A stretch of DNA of 64,000 nucleotides from Cyprinodon diabolis (Eukaryota > Chordata > Actinopteri > Cyprinodontiformes > Cyprinodontidae): contig CM060075.1 in assembly GCA_030533445.1 (NCBI GenBank), positions 35,355,696 through 35,419,695 on the forward strand. The letters are read 5' to 3'. Shown one piece after another: positions 1-12,247 of the stretch. Within the stretch, counting starts at the first letter, position 1, and each line of letters begins with the position of its first letter. The position numbers and the translations under genes are program-made. The notes below the pieces were generated by a model. It saw only the letters and a program-made list of their open reading frames with translations, did not search any database and was not told where the DNA came from.

Positions 1-124
1 CAGGAGGATACAAAACTGTATCACTAGAAGAAGAGAGAGTACAAACATAAGGACAAATACAGAACTCAATCCAACAATGTACGCCCTACAGAGCCAATCT
101 CAGTGAAGTGAGTCTGTATCCTAC

Positions 125-3100
125 TTGGTGGACATGATGGACGACTCCTTGATGTCCTCTGACCAGATGCGGGCAGTCCAGTCCCCGACGGTGAGGAAGT
201 TTTTGGGGAAGAAGGGATTCCTCTGCATGGCGTAAATGGCTCCATGGTGGCCCTGATATGTGCAGACAATCTTCTCAGCTTGAGTCTTTGCCTTCCTGTT
301 GCAGGAGACCACCAGGCCCTCCTCGGTGCCCACCATGAACTTAGTTGGCTGAACAGACATCAGACACATGAACAGGATGAAAATCAACTGAAAACCAACC
401 AGCTGGAACTTCTGTCTATCTATTCTAGCAGACTTCTGTTAATATCCACACTTAAAATAGTCTTTGCAACTGTCTTTGCAACTTAAGCTCTACACGGACG
501 ACTGACTGTAGCTTGCAAGTAAAGAAAGAAACGGTCACCATGGTGGGCTCAAACTCCAGAGAGATGGCACCTAAAGCTCTATCCAGATTCCCCTCTCGGC
601 TCGGGTCCAGAACTAGATGCTCCGTTGGCTCGTTCAGCTTGCGGACATCCCACCAAAGAACCTGACAAAACAAGAGAAATCTTCATCCTCAAGTCTCATT
701 TTTAAAAGGAGGTTCTCTCTCTGATCGATCAGCCAAAGGTCCCTTAACTACCATTGATCCACCTACCCTCACCAATCGATAGGATATCACTTTACTACTG
801 TATGTGGGATGTTCTACCTGTCCGTCAGTGGAAGCAGAGAAGGCATCCGTCCCAGTCTTAGATTGCAACCAGATGATCTTGTAAACTGGATCTCTGTGAC
901 TGTGCTCCATAGAGGAATACTCTACAGGCTGGGTGCCTCTCCGAGTGTCCCAGTAAGCTAAGACAAAAACCCACAGATCAATCCCACTGGTTCCAGAAGG
1001 ATTCTCAGCTAAAATGTTGGAAAGCCTGAAGCAGAACGCACCAATCTGCCCATTGTAGCTGCCCCCCACCAGAGTGTGAGGGTCCTTTGGGTTGTAGTCC
1101 AGACAAACAAGAGGGGAATCTGGTTCCAGAGTCATCTCAGGGCACTTTGGGTTCTCTGAAAGATGAAATGATCACTGGTGAAAAGGTTCTGCTCTGAAGG
1201 TTTGCACACACTGAACTACTTTGCTATGTTAAAATCAGACTTTAACGTGTTTTAGTCTGTGTTTTTGTGACAATGAAGTGGGGGGGAAATAGAACAAGGT
1301 TTTCATTTGATGTATAACAAAACATATTTTTGGTGTGTGGTTTGCATTTTCAATTTCCTGAATCACGACTTTGTAGAATTTTTTTTTTTTTTTTGTACGG
1401 AGGGAAATCAAATTATCCATGTCTGCCAGTTTTGGAGATCTGGATGTTGGATTTTCTAACAATTCTTTTTCATAGTATAGTCCAGCCTGGGTCAGACTGG
1501 ATAAAGAACATCAGTTTTTAAGTCTGCTATCTGTATTCTTCTTTTTTATGTCTGGACTTTGTGTGAATCATTCCAGCATGAATGCACTCTGATCAACTCC
1601 ATCCGCCATACTGTAGCTCTGTCTGTGTGTTTAGGGCCTTAGTCCTGCTAAAAGATGAATCTCCATTCAAGTTTCACATCCTCTGCAGCCTCTAAGTTTA
1701 GTTTGCATTTAGCTCCATCCATCTTTCATGAACTCTGACTAGCCTCCCTGTCCCTGCTGAAGAAAAGCCTTCCTATATTTCTGTCATTAATATCTGAAAT
1801 GTATGGTTAGAAGCTTCAAAAACTTAATGGGGGTTGAATACTTTATGAAGCCTCTCCGGAAAGAGCTCCAGTATGACCCACCCATGTCCCAGATGTAGGA
1901 GTCCAAGCTCATGTCTGTGGGTGTCCTTTGGAACTTGAGACAGCAGTATGCCGCAGCCAGCTTCCTGCCGCCATCAGGGTGCCATGACAGGCCAGAAATG
2001 GTACGTTGCACCTTGTTGGGATCCCTGAGGGAGACATGAGGCACCCAGCAGGTATCAGAAATGAATCAATCTCCTGCTCTGCTGCTGATCAAATATACAG
2101 TACCTGAAGACAATGACGGTTCTTGCAGACGTCAGCTCTGGATTTTCCTCCACCTCATCTTCCTCAAAGTACTGCTGGTGGATGTCTATGCTGTTGTTCT
2201 GTATCATGTGTTCCATGACCTAATTACAATTACAATTACCTATTACAAATGATATACAACAACATTTTCTCTCCATGTATATTGTTGTCAAACAAAAAAA
2301 CAAAGCTAGAATACATCAATAAAAGGCTAAAGATTAGATTAGATGAGCTTTATTGATCTCACAGCGAAGAAATTCACTGGTCACATATTGGCATAGTAAT
2401 TAAAGAAGGTGCAAACAAGGAGGAAAAAGGTGCATTAAGAATAAACAGGCAAGCACTGTATATACAGTATATGAAGATATATATATTTATTATAAAGTGT
2501 GCTTCAGTTGTTGCTGATTGAATTACACCAACACCATACAGCCTTTAGCCACTATGGGGCGCTATGTCCATACTTTCCAGGTTTAGCTCCCTTGGAAGCC
2601 ACTAGCATCACTGCACTGAGGGAGCAGTCTGCCTCTGTGTTTGGAAACTGGCTGGACACCCATTTGGATCAGCAGACTGAGACTGATGGAGTGTTGGCCT
2701 AGTGGTAACCGGTTCAATCCCCAAAGCCTGCACACTGGGTCTCTGAGCAAGATCCTTAACTGCACACTGTTCCCTGGAGAGGAGTGGCAGCCTATTGCTC
2801 CCCAAGGGGATGGGTTAAATGCAGCGGTAAATTTCCTTAGTGGGAGATCAAAAAAGTTATATTATTATTACTTGTAAAGACAAGGCCAACTTCATCGCTT
2901 TAGATGAGAATCAAAATATTTCTTATCAGATTCAATGGCGTAAATATCGGTAAGCAGAGAATGCAGTTGCTTAGGGCCCCCCGACCTCTTAGGGGCCCCG
3001 TCACTGACACCTGGTTGGCCCCCTACGCAATTGTGGACTAGGACGTCTCTTTGCAGATGTAATGGTGAGAAAAATTCCTCTTAAACCCACCTGATACTAG

Positions 3101-6100
3101 AATGACTGACCAGACCTTATCTATACTGCAAAGCATGCCAGATTTCAACATGATGGTGAGCCTTTTAAACACGACACCAATAGCCAAGCAGACAGTGGTA
3201 CTTTTAATTACTATGTTAATAACTGTGCATAGTTCATTAGACGGTTGGCAATAAATACACTCCTAGAGAACATCCTAAAGAACCATGTATTTGAGTATTT
3301 TTTACAATACGCTTTGGAATTATGGGTAATCCAGAGCGTAGATTAAAACCATAACCGTTACGTGCAATGTGTTAGCGACGATGGAGACCAAATAGAGGTA
3401 CTTAAGCAGATTCTATAAAAGAAAAAGAGAGACGAGCTGCTGGAAGAACGGAAAAAACTTCCCAAAATAAACACTTTTTTTCAAAGGACCAAAGGGGGTG
3501 GGGTGTTGTACTTCATGTGGGGCCCACCCAGATAATGTTGCTGACGGGCTTATTGTTGTGTTGTTACACCATTGATCAGATTAGTGTCAAAATTTGGTGC
3601 CTAGCAACAACTTTTAGCTTAGTTTGGTCTTGGATTTAATGGGAGCTCAGACTGCCATAAAGTGGTGCTTTGGGTCATATGACTCATTTATTGACAAATC
3701 CAACTCCCTCGTTAAATAGGCTGGTTTTTGAGAAAGGCAGCTTGAAGGGAACACTGATTAGCTAAAAATGTGCTGTATATTGACCTGAAGAATAACTGAA
3801 CACACCTCAACATAAGTTAAACCTTGAGTCAAAAGTTACGCAATGTTGCTTTAAAGTAGATCTTACCTTGCTGAGTTGCTGGATGCTGTTGATGTAGCCT
3901 TTATCATTTTTCACCCTCTTCTTGAAGCGCATGGTTTGTTCCACATCTTTGGGGTTGATGTCTTTGGGCCATCCGCCCTCCACATGGTTTATGCCACAGC
4001 TTTTGAACTCAACGTGTTTGGTGTTAACCTAAAAACACGGGTTATAGATTTGATTATATGTATAATGTCCAGATTAACATGTATGTTAAAGAAAGATGAA
4101 ATTATTACTGGTGAAGAGGTTCTGCTCTGAGGATTTATGTGTATGGTAATTATTTTACATTGCAATTTATTTTCAAGGTATTTGTGCATCGTTACTGTGA
4201 ATTTGATGTCACCAAAAATAAATAAAATCAAGGTTTTGTAATTTTAAATTGGTTTTCCTTTTTTTTTTAAAAGAAGGTCCCACCTCTTATTTTCTTTGAG
4301 TACAAGTGCACAAACTGTGTTCTGTGAGTCACAAATCAAAACCCTCCTACATTCTTTGGTTTGCTCCCAAACTATTATTGGAGTTTTTAATTGCAGATTT
4401 TTTTTTTACTTTCACAATTGCATGTGAGGATTCTCTCTGGGTACTCCGGCTTCCTCACACAACCCAAACACATGACTCTTAGGTTTATTGTTCATCTGTA
4501 AACTGTCCTTAGGTGTGAGTGTGTAAGTTTAGATGGTTGCATGCATCTGTCCAGGGTATCCTGCCTTTCGCACATAGCGCGCTGGGGGTAGACACCAGCC
4601 CCGCTGGCCTTGATGGAGACCGTTTCGGTTTACATTAGCATAGAGGACATGCAATTCAAAAAAGTATATATGCTATTTGCTATGTATAGGTAACCACATT
4701 ATCATACAATATCTTTTATGTATCTGACCTAAATACATACATTATTAACTTAATATTACACTTTAACAATAGTAATCACATAAACTTGAGGATTATGCAG
4801 TTGAAAGTAATAGGCTTTATTACACTAATAAATATGAACATGTAAGGCTTATTCTATAGTGATAGGATTATAGTGTGTTTATGTTTTGTGTGTAATAACA
4901 GATAGCTAACAGAAACTAGCAGGGGGACTCACTGACTGATGGAGGGAGGGCTCCCGGGGCCGCTTTTAAGACCTGTTTAGGGTCTGTTTTGAGCTGGAGC
5001 TGGACAAAGCGATACAATTTCTTATGCATATGGCCAAGATACCATAAGAAGTTTAACAGATTAGCTAGGTTCACTTTTATAAACAAGGCTGGAAAGTTTG
5101 AAAACAATTTAAATTTGACCTGACCCTGGGTTCCAGCCTCCAGTTTTTATCCATTTATATTTTTATCTGTGTTTATGATGCCGCTTAGAAACTGCCTGAG
5201 CACATACTGATTACTTTGCATTTCAAATCGGTAATTATCCTTCTTTGCTTATTAATCTGATCCTTACTAATGTTCTTTACATGACTTGAAATTAACTATT
5301 GACTAAACTTGTGAGGTTATTTACGGTTGCCCTGCTTGTTTAATAAAGTGACAATGAACACAAGAATCAGAAAACATATATTCTACTAGATATTTCAAAT
5401 ATAAAAATCTATTTAGTTTTTTACTTTTTTTGGGTGGGGCCCAATATCAATGTCTTTCATGTGGCCCCAAATTCCTGGCAAGGCCCCTGCTCACACCTCT
5501 CTCTACTCTACTAGATAGATGTTCTGCACTTTATGTCATGATCTGGCCTGTTTGCTCTCCCCTAATTAGTAATTCCTCTCACCTGCCCTCTTCCTTCCCA
5601 GCCTCAATTATAATTTATTCCCCTCACCTGTTTCCTCTGGTTTATATTCAGTTCAGCCTGAGCATTCAGTGCCAGATCATTATTTGTCTTTTTGTTAGTC
5701 TGTCTGTTTGGTTTTTTGTCATGGTTCCTGTCCTGGATCCTAGCTGCCAGTAGAAAGAGGGTTTTGGTGTTTGTCTCGTCTCCTGATCGTCCACTGTTCC
5801 TCCCCTGCGGAGTCCTCTGGGTTTTTGGCTCATTATGGGGGGAGGTTCAGTTTTTATCAGAGTAAGCCTGGCTCCAGGGAGGAGAGCAGTTTAAAGTCCT
5901 GCTTCAAGTTCCGGTTCCTACGTCCTGTCTCGGCTACCCTCTTCCACTGAGCCTGCCTGTCTTCACCTGATCCTGTCTGCTCCTGTGCGTGACCACCTGG
6001 TCATGCTTCTGGTCCCAGTCTGACTCTGAACCCTCCTGGAAGCCTGTGCATGCCTGGAAGTCTGGATCCTGCCACCTGTCTCTGTTCCTGTCTGATCTGG

Positions 6101-7355
6101 ATCCTGCCTGTTCCTGTCTGTTCTGGATTCCTCAACCAGGATCAGCTTCCAGCATCACCTCTGGGACTGCAGTACTGGGGACACTCGTGGTCTGGACTGT
6201 TAAACCAGGTAAGTGACCAACCCAGATAATCATATATCAGTTTATCGTGGTCACTTACCTGTGTTTCCTCCCCTAGAGTGTCTGAGATTGGGCGGTGCCC
6301 CCCCCACGCCTGCAGTGTCTGCGAGCCACAGCTCCGCTTTAGTTTTGTTTTTATTTTAATAAACCTTTTGAACTTTCCTACGGACTGTCTCTCCTGAATA
6401 CTGTCCATCTGTCCGCGATTCATGACACTTTATTATTTCTAAATTATTTTTTTTGTTTTTAACTGTTCTGTTCTGAAAAAATTTAAAAAGTTAACTGATT
6501 TAAAATTTTATTTCAGAAGAATATGAGTAAAAGTCAGAATTCTGACTTTAATCTAAGAATTAAAGTCTTTTTTTCACAGAATTCTGACTGTTTTCTGATG
6601 GCTAACAAACATGTTAGCATCAAGCCGTAGCCATGTCTGTTTTAGAGACTAACCTGGCTCTCTTGTTTTAATCACCTTCTGCTCTTCCATTAATGAAATG
6701 GGATCACCAGGGACCCCTTGGGCACGTACAAAGTCGCATAATTCCATAATTTTCCACCAATGTGTCACTGGCCCTCCCAAACAACTCACATATTTGTCAG
6801 TGAAGCTGAGTGCTCCCACATCTCTTCATCATGGTGCCCATTTACAATAAGATCCAAAATTCTGAAATTAAAGTCAGAATTCTGGAAAAAGTCAGAATTC
6901 TGAGATTAAAAGTTATAATTCTGAGATTAAAGTCAGATTTGTGAGGGGAAAAAAGTCAGAATTCTGAGATTAAATTCAAAGTTCAGACTTTTTTCCCAAA
7001 TTAAACTGAAATATTAAAAATTAGTTAAAAAAAAATTTTTTCAGTGACCCTAATCCTCTTCGTGGCTCTGTGATCCTTTTAAATAGGAACCCATTTCAAA
7101 AATCCATTGGATTTATTATGCAGGCCTTAAATGGATGATTTTTTTTTTTTTTTTTTTTCCAGAAAACCCTACCAGGTGCTCGGACATTTCACTGCAGGCC
7201 TGCGTGGCCTGATCTTTGGAGGTCTTCTGGATGAAGTGGGAGGCCAGGCTGGGATCCGGATGGACGTCCGCTCTCAGGTCCGCAGGCCGGTCAGAGAACA
7301 GACACCGGCGGCCGAAGTCGCGGCGAAGCTTCGTGTAAAAGTGGTTGATCTCCAT
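125..7355 (-). CDS. dnai2: dnai2, axonemal dynein intermediate chain 2 (5' part, eight coding exons; 3' end outside window)
   Basis: WD40 intermediate chain of the outer dynein arm, which links motor heavy chains to the ciliary doublet. Coding exons in gene order: 7173-7355, 3867-4028, 2104-2219, 1882-2024, 1042-1155, 818-957, 539-661, 125-348. All have GT donors and AG acceptors, and the phases join cleanly to about 401 residues, against roughly 605 in human DNAI2; the rest lies left of position 1. The start is [17 protein letters not shown] (human begins MEIVYVYVKKRSEFGKQ). Diagnostic stretches are [10 protein letters not shown] (residues about 75-85), LSWHPDG, YNGQI, SSHRDPVY-like [24 protein letters not shown] and [16 protein letters not shown]. 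The last codon before 125 is split by a donor GTAGGA, so the apparent TAG there is intronic. Family assignment is from sequence recall and is very secure; which fish paralogue it is cannot be told. Confidence 0.95.
2334..2480. repeat. Fragment of dispersed teleost repeat in dnai2 intron
   Basis: Contains a 'TTTATTGATCTCACAG...AAATTCAC' stretch that recalls a common fish interspersed repeat; a similar 'CTTTATTGTCCCACAATGGG' fragment is at about 45,390. Origin not resolved. Confidence 0.35.
2683..2860 (+). mobile_element. tRNA-derived SINE (degenerate)
   Basis: Has an A-box-like TGGCCTAGTGG at 2695-2705 and a B-box-like GGTTCAATCCC at 2711-2721. The two boxes are only about 5 bp apart, so part of the tRNA head is deleted. 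The body contains GAGCAAGATCCTTAACTGCA and 'CCAAGGGGATGGGTTAAATGCAG', followed by an AT-rich tail. Similar sequences in opposite orientation lie at 24.74-24.90 and 62.47-62.65 kb. Confidence 0.6.
2935..3590. repeat. Degenerate dispersed repeat in dnai2 intron
   Basis: A GGGGCCC-rich stretch near 2980-3020. The segment 3519-3580 (GGGCCCACCCAGATAATGTTG...) recurs diverged at 8565-8625. A lysine-rich '..[11 protein letters not shown]' reading at about 3420-3490 (+) recalls N-termini of hAT transposases, but is too short to be sure. Confidence 0.35.
4340..4640. repeat. Widespread teleost interspersed repeat fragment
   Basis: Has the order TCTGGGTACTCCGGCTTCCTC, then 'CTTAGGTGTGAGTGTG', then 'TCTGTCCAGGGTATCCTGCC'. 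This is a repeat found across many fish genomes, usually attributed to a non-LTR retrotransposon tail; the exact family is not resolved here. It lies in dnai2 coding intron 1. Confidence 0.45.
5534..6427 (+). mobile_element. Solo LTR with perfect 5-bp target duplication
   Basis: Begins TGTCATGATC and ends GATTCATGACA, giving TG...CA ends inside a 7-bp inverted repeat. It is flanked on both sides by CTTTA (5529-5533 and 6428-6432). An AATAAA at about 6357 near the right end gives plus orientation. There is no internal coding sequence, so this is a solo LTR of an LTR retroelement left by LTR-LTR recombination, lying in dnai2 coding intron 1 opposite to the gene. Confidence 0.8.
6520..7015. repeat. 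Repeat rich in TCAGAATTCTGA motifs
   Basis: Recurrent 'AAAGTCAGAATTCTGA(G/A)ATTAAA' units appear in both orientations at 6530-6600 and 6850-7000, with about 250 bp of different sequence between. It may be an inverted-repeat MITE or a degenerate tandem; the borders are unclear. Confidence 0.4.
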
Positions 7356-7478
7356 GCTGGGATTTACCGGTTAGCCGTGGGTACAGGGACCGAAGGAAAG
7401 TCGCTCGGATTCGGACCAAACTTGTTTTAACAACTGAAGACCAGCTCTCCTGCAGTTAAAGGAACAGCCGTTTACACC

Positions 7479-7491
7479 GTATCCTAGCAAC
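7479..7491. promoter_or_regulatory. Candidate RFX X-box in dnai2 promoter
   Basis: GTATCC-T-AGCAAC fits the X-box pattern (GTNNYY, spacer of 1-3, RRNAAC) bound by RFX factors, which drive ciliary genes together with Foxj1. It lies 124-136 bp upstream of the dnai2 ATG, where functional X-boxes usually sit. The motif is seen directly; function is inferred from position and gene class. Confidence 0.6.
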
Positions 7492-10400
7492 GCCAAGGGC
7501 GCAAAGAAGAAAAAGCCCTATACATAAGGCTAAAGCCTTTTAAAATCACCCACTATGATATAGAAAAAAAATCCTCTTAAATAAAATGTATAAATATGTG
7601 TTTGAGTCAGCGTTATACATAATTTGTAAATAATTTTTAAATTTTAAAATATTATTTCTCATTGTCTCAGTATGACTTTAAATCTTAAATATCAATGCTA
7701 CCATTTTTTTTCAAAGGAAATTTGCTTTAAAAATAGGATTCTCAACAAAAATTTTCTTGAATTTTATTCAGTGGGGATATAATAGGTTTATATTAATATC
7801 TTTTAGTCAGCATTCTAGTGCTCAACAAACTGTAATTAAACGGAAATAAAGAGAAAACATTCTCAAAGTTGTTTTCTTTAAACATATTTTGGAATATCCA
7901 TCTATCTATCTAACATGCGTTCCATTTGAGTCAAACATAAGTACATATATGTGTAGATTTTGCTTTTACTTATTTTAGACACAAATGGAACCATACATTT
8001 TTATTTTTAATTATTATTATTACGTAGTGGGTCAACATAGTTTTATTGTGAAAATCTCCCCCCGGAAGTGGTTGCCAGCAGTTCCGCACCATTTTTATCA
8101 ATCAACACAGAATACAAACTCTCAAATAGGATAAAAAAGAAAAAAAAGTACAGATGAAAACAAAATACAATTCAAAAGTGCAAAGTATAAAATCTAACAG
8201 CAGAGGATTCATGAGTCAAGACAAACATTTAAGTCAAACAATGAAGGAGCCATATATTTCTAGCATAAGGATTACAATAGGAGTAAGTATTAAGTAATTG
8301 TCTGTTTTTTTGGGCATATATAGTTTAAAGTCTTTTTTTATTAACTTTTTAAAATCTTAAGAATCCCCTTATTATGCTCGTTATTGATAAAAAAAAAAAA
8401 AAGATAAATAAATAAATGCAGTCTAAGCCTTTTAATCTATATTTTAGTGATTAAAGTAGACTAGAGTTTTGGGGGCATTTTGGTCATCACATCCTGCTCA
8501 CTAGGGGTTTGATAAAACATGGCACAGATGTCTGTTGGTGTTATCTACTCTTTGTATTTCATATTGGGCCCATCCAGATAATGTTGATTACGGGTTTATT
8601 GTTGTGCCGTTACGCCATTGATAGAAATGTACTCTATCAAACTATATTGTCCGAAAGTTCAGAAAACTTCTATTTAAAAAAAAATCCTGTCTTTAAATCT
8701 GTGGGGGTTTTTTTCTTTATTATCTAATGCATGCCAGTTAGTTATACGTCAGCTTGTACACCTAAATTTGGCTAATCATATATCAAAGGTCATCTGTCAA
8801 TCAAACTTTTTTGATTCATATGTCGCAGCTAATGTACGCAACAGTTGAAACAAGAAATAAGACTAATTTCCTTTCCCCTTGAGTTCCGTCCCAGTGTTCA
8901 TGGGGATGGACGTCTGTGTCTTCAGCAGGCGTAGAGCTAACAGAACTGGCAGCGTTGCGAGGAAAGGGCTCAAACATGTACGGCTGTAAGCCTTCTACAC
9001 CAAACGAACAGGCGGATCTGATAAGAATTAGAACTGGGCGGAGCTAAGCAGGTGGAAGAAATCAACCAATAATCCAATCGCCAGTGCCAAAATCATGGCA
9101 CTGCAGACATTTATAGTCAGAGCAAGAATTAGGAACAGAGTGATAGAATGAGAAAAACAGAAAAAAAATCTTGAGGTTGCAGAATTTCCATGAAAAATCA
9201 TTAGTCTTTGTCTACATGCTAGACACTTGTTTCGAAGTCATACCAGATTCTCTTTTAGCATCCAAAAAAATGAATATATATTAAATGTAAATCTAGTGGT
9301 ATGTGGGAGGAAAAAAAGTTTCCCATTACCGGGTCTTTTAGAAGAACAGATTTAAAGTGTATAGTCAAATCAACACAGAAAAAGTTTTTTCATGGAGATG
9401 TTAGTCAGACACAAAACTAACCACCTTTTTTGAACATCTTGCTCCAAAACCTAGATCCAATGAAATCTTATGGGGTGAGTTAAAGAGAAGAAAGCATCAG
9501 AAACAGTGATCTAGACAGACTGTTTTATTCCTAGAGAATGAGGTTGCATTAAGTAATTTTATTCCTTCACAATAAAATAGTGGATTAATAAGAAAAAAAA
9601 ACAAAGTCCTGGTGACGGAGGATTTGTCTTCCTAGATAGAGACCAGCATGTATTTAAAAGTACATTTTATATATTTCATCACTAACTGCAGACAATATTA
9701 GCTTAAGATTATAAAATATGAATGGCCTGCTGGTGAATGTGCAGCTTAGAGTGCATTATAAATGACAGAGTAAAACACTATTAACTAATTACGTGTGAGT
9801 ATTTCTCACCGGGTGAGAAAATGTGCACACCTAGAATAAAGAGTGGGCGGGCCCTTTAAAAAAAAACAACTGTCTGCTGTGGAACTTTATCAGGGAATAA
9901 ATCAGCCTTATTAAATGTCTTTCAGTGTGAGTTCATGTCACCACATTAAAGATGAGTTTTTATCATTTTTCCCCTTGGGATCAAAATGTGGCTTATTTTA
10001 CTACTGACTATTTTGCCGTTGTCCAAGGGACACATTTAAAGTACATGTGCCTGTAGTTTACACTAAATGAATTAAAACCATGACAAAGAAACAAGATAAG
10101 AGTTAAGAGGTAGCAGTTCTTCTGGTTGTATTATTTTATTACCGGTATACAGTTAGTCTCTGTTTCCTTTGAAGACCGTTATCCGCCTCCATTTTCCTCC
10201 CTGTATCCCCAGGCTGACAGGAGCTGGAATCCTCTGACAAGACTCGACAGGGATCAGGAATCCAGCCTCTCCCTCCCAGCCACAGCCTCTATGTCTTCTA
10301 AACATGCAGTCAGTCCAAAGCCAGTTATAAAGCAGCAGAATTAGAGGAAGAAGCACAGAAGTAGAAAAGCAGAAAAAAAAAGCTAAAAGCAAGTGGAAAG

Positions 10401-12044
10401 AAGCTAAAGATATGAGCAAAAAGTTTTACAAAACTTCTTCATATTTGATCTTCTCTGAAATAAGACTACCTAGTTAAATAAGAAAGATGTTTATTTTTCA
10501 CTTTAAAGTTAGTAAAGCCTCTGGTTCTTTTATGTACTTCAGCAGTTGCGTCACCCAAGAGGAGAAGGAGACAAGGAGGCAGGAGTTATTGTTATGCAGA
10601 ACTCCTTTCTACTGTGATATCAGACTTTTGGGTGTGTCTGCACCACCTTTGCACACCCAGAGAATAAACAAGTTTGAAGAGAATTTAAACTGGCCTTATA
10701 TCTGGACTTCAACAAGGCCAATTCAAGATGAATATTCCTTAATCTCCTATTTTACCTCTATGTGTATGATTGTGGTTAAATTGCTGCTAAATCAATTTCC
10801 ATCCCTGTGTTTGCTTCCTCTAACTGGTTGTGTTCATGGATGCTCTGTGTTTACTTTGATCTATCTTCCCATTAAATCTGATGGACTCTTGACTTGGGTT
10901 CCTCTTTACTTTCAATATACATTTAAAATGGAATCTAATTAAAGATTCCATTCTTGTTAATGTAAATGTATACATTTAGTAAATACTGTATGAGACGTGG
11001 TTGGATCGGTGCAAATAGGCGTGGAAGAAACTAAGGGATGGCAGGTGTGCGTTTGTGCCCAGGATATGTGGGATCTGCAGAGATGTTAGCGGCCCCTTTT
11101 CCGGACCTTAGACCTGAACAAGTCCTGGATGGAAGGAATGTCGGCACTTAGGATCATCTCAGCGGATCTAGCTGTTCATTAGTCTTCACCTGACTTGTTT
11201 TCTAAATGATCAATATGGAGAAACTGATAACCATTTGTTAATCTGTATGTCCTGAGCAGGTCCTCACCAGTGAGGCTGTTTCCTGCACTATGGACAACTG
11301 TTAAACAGGATCTCTTTTTAGAACACCTTTCTTTTTCTCACTCTTCCATAAACACCAGATTTCTTGAATGCACAACTGACAGCTGTTCTTTCAACAGATT
11401 ATCCACCATAAATTGTGGATTTTTGCATCTCCTGAAATGTATATTTAAATATAATCTAAAGTAAGAGTTAAGCTAAATCTCTTTAACTGCTTGGACAGAA
11501 ACATTAAACGCACTAAAGACTAGAGGTGAGAAATGCTTCATTTAGTGGTTCATTATTCCTGCACCCTTTTTAAACATGTAATTATATATGTCTAAACATG
11601 GTCTAAAACAGTGCTATGTGTGGCAGAGCTAATCCCAGTCTGACTACGAGCTGAAGCACAGACGGGAAGTTGAAATGTTTCTCAGAGGGTAACATCTCAC
11701 TCTACTCTGCAATCTAGAACATAATGCCATGCCATCTTCTTCCGTCCTTTGAACCATCTCTGTGGATCCTAAAAATTTAACTAGATTTCGTTCTTCCATG
11801 ATCAGCCAACATCAAATGGTTTAATGTACAGCTTTACACCTGTGCACCTTTTGCTTTGCTGTGAACCACAGTAGATTTTAGAGAGGAGGGGTGTTCATTA
11901 ATTGACCAGTCAGCTCAGCTCAGCTTTCTTACCCTGGAAATAACCTGATAATCTAATGCATATTCACGCACATTAACCATTCTTAACAATGTTGATTTGT
12001 GGCTAATCTTATAGTAGAGTTAATTCTAACTGCTTGGTTTATAG
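7492..12044. other. Intergenic region between dnai2 and ovol1, right to the MITE
   Basis: AT-rich with scattered short open frames (longest about 150 codons at 10,487-10,942 +) that match nothing recognised and lack coding character. It includes the diverged repeat copy at 8565-8625. No RNA gene or conserved exon seen. Confidence 0.5.
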
Positions 12045-12247
12045 CAGGCATCCTCAAAGTCGGTCCTCGGGGGCCGCTGTCCTGCAGGCTTTAGAGGTTT
12101 CTCTGCTTTAGCACAGCTGATTCTGATGAGTGCATTTTTGCAAAAGCCTGTTGATCATTTATCAATGTAAATCAGCTGTGCTGGAGCAAAGAAATCTCTA
12201 AAACATGCAGGACTGCGGCCCTCAAGGACCGACTTTGGGGATGCCTG
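12045..12247. mobile_element. hAT-type MITE with 8-bp target duplication
   Basis: A 203-bp palindromic element. The left end CAGGCATCCTCAAAGTCGGT and the right end (reverse complement CAGGCATCCCCAAAGTCGGT) are terminal inverted repeats. It is flanked by perfect 8-bp GTTTATAG (12037-12044 and 12248-12255). The CAGG start and 8-bp duplication are hAT hallmarks. No coding capacity. Confidence 0.85.

Noticed and set aside
121..123. Apparent stop codon TAG ending the dnai2 reading frame
   Set aside because: The TAG overlaps a GTAGGA splice donor at 124; human DNAI2 continues at the same codon, so this is an exon end, not a truncation.
10487..10942. 151-codon open frame on plus strand
   Set aside because: No recognised motif, no splice or promoter context, composition like the surrounding AT-rich DNA.
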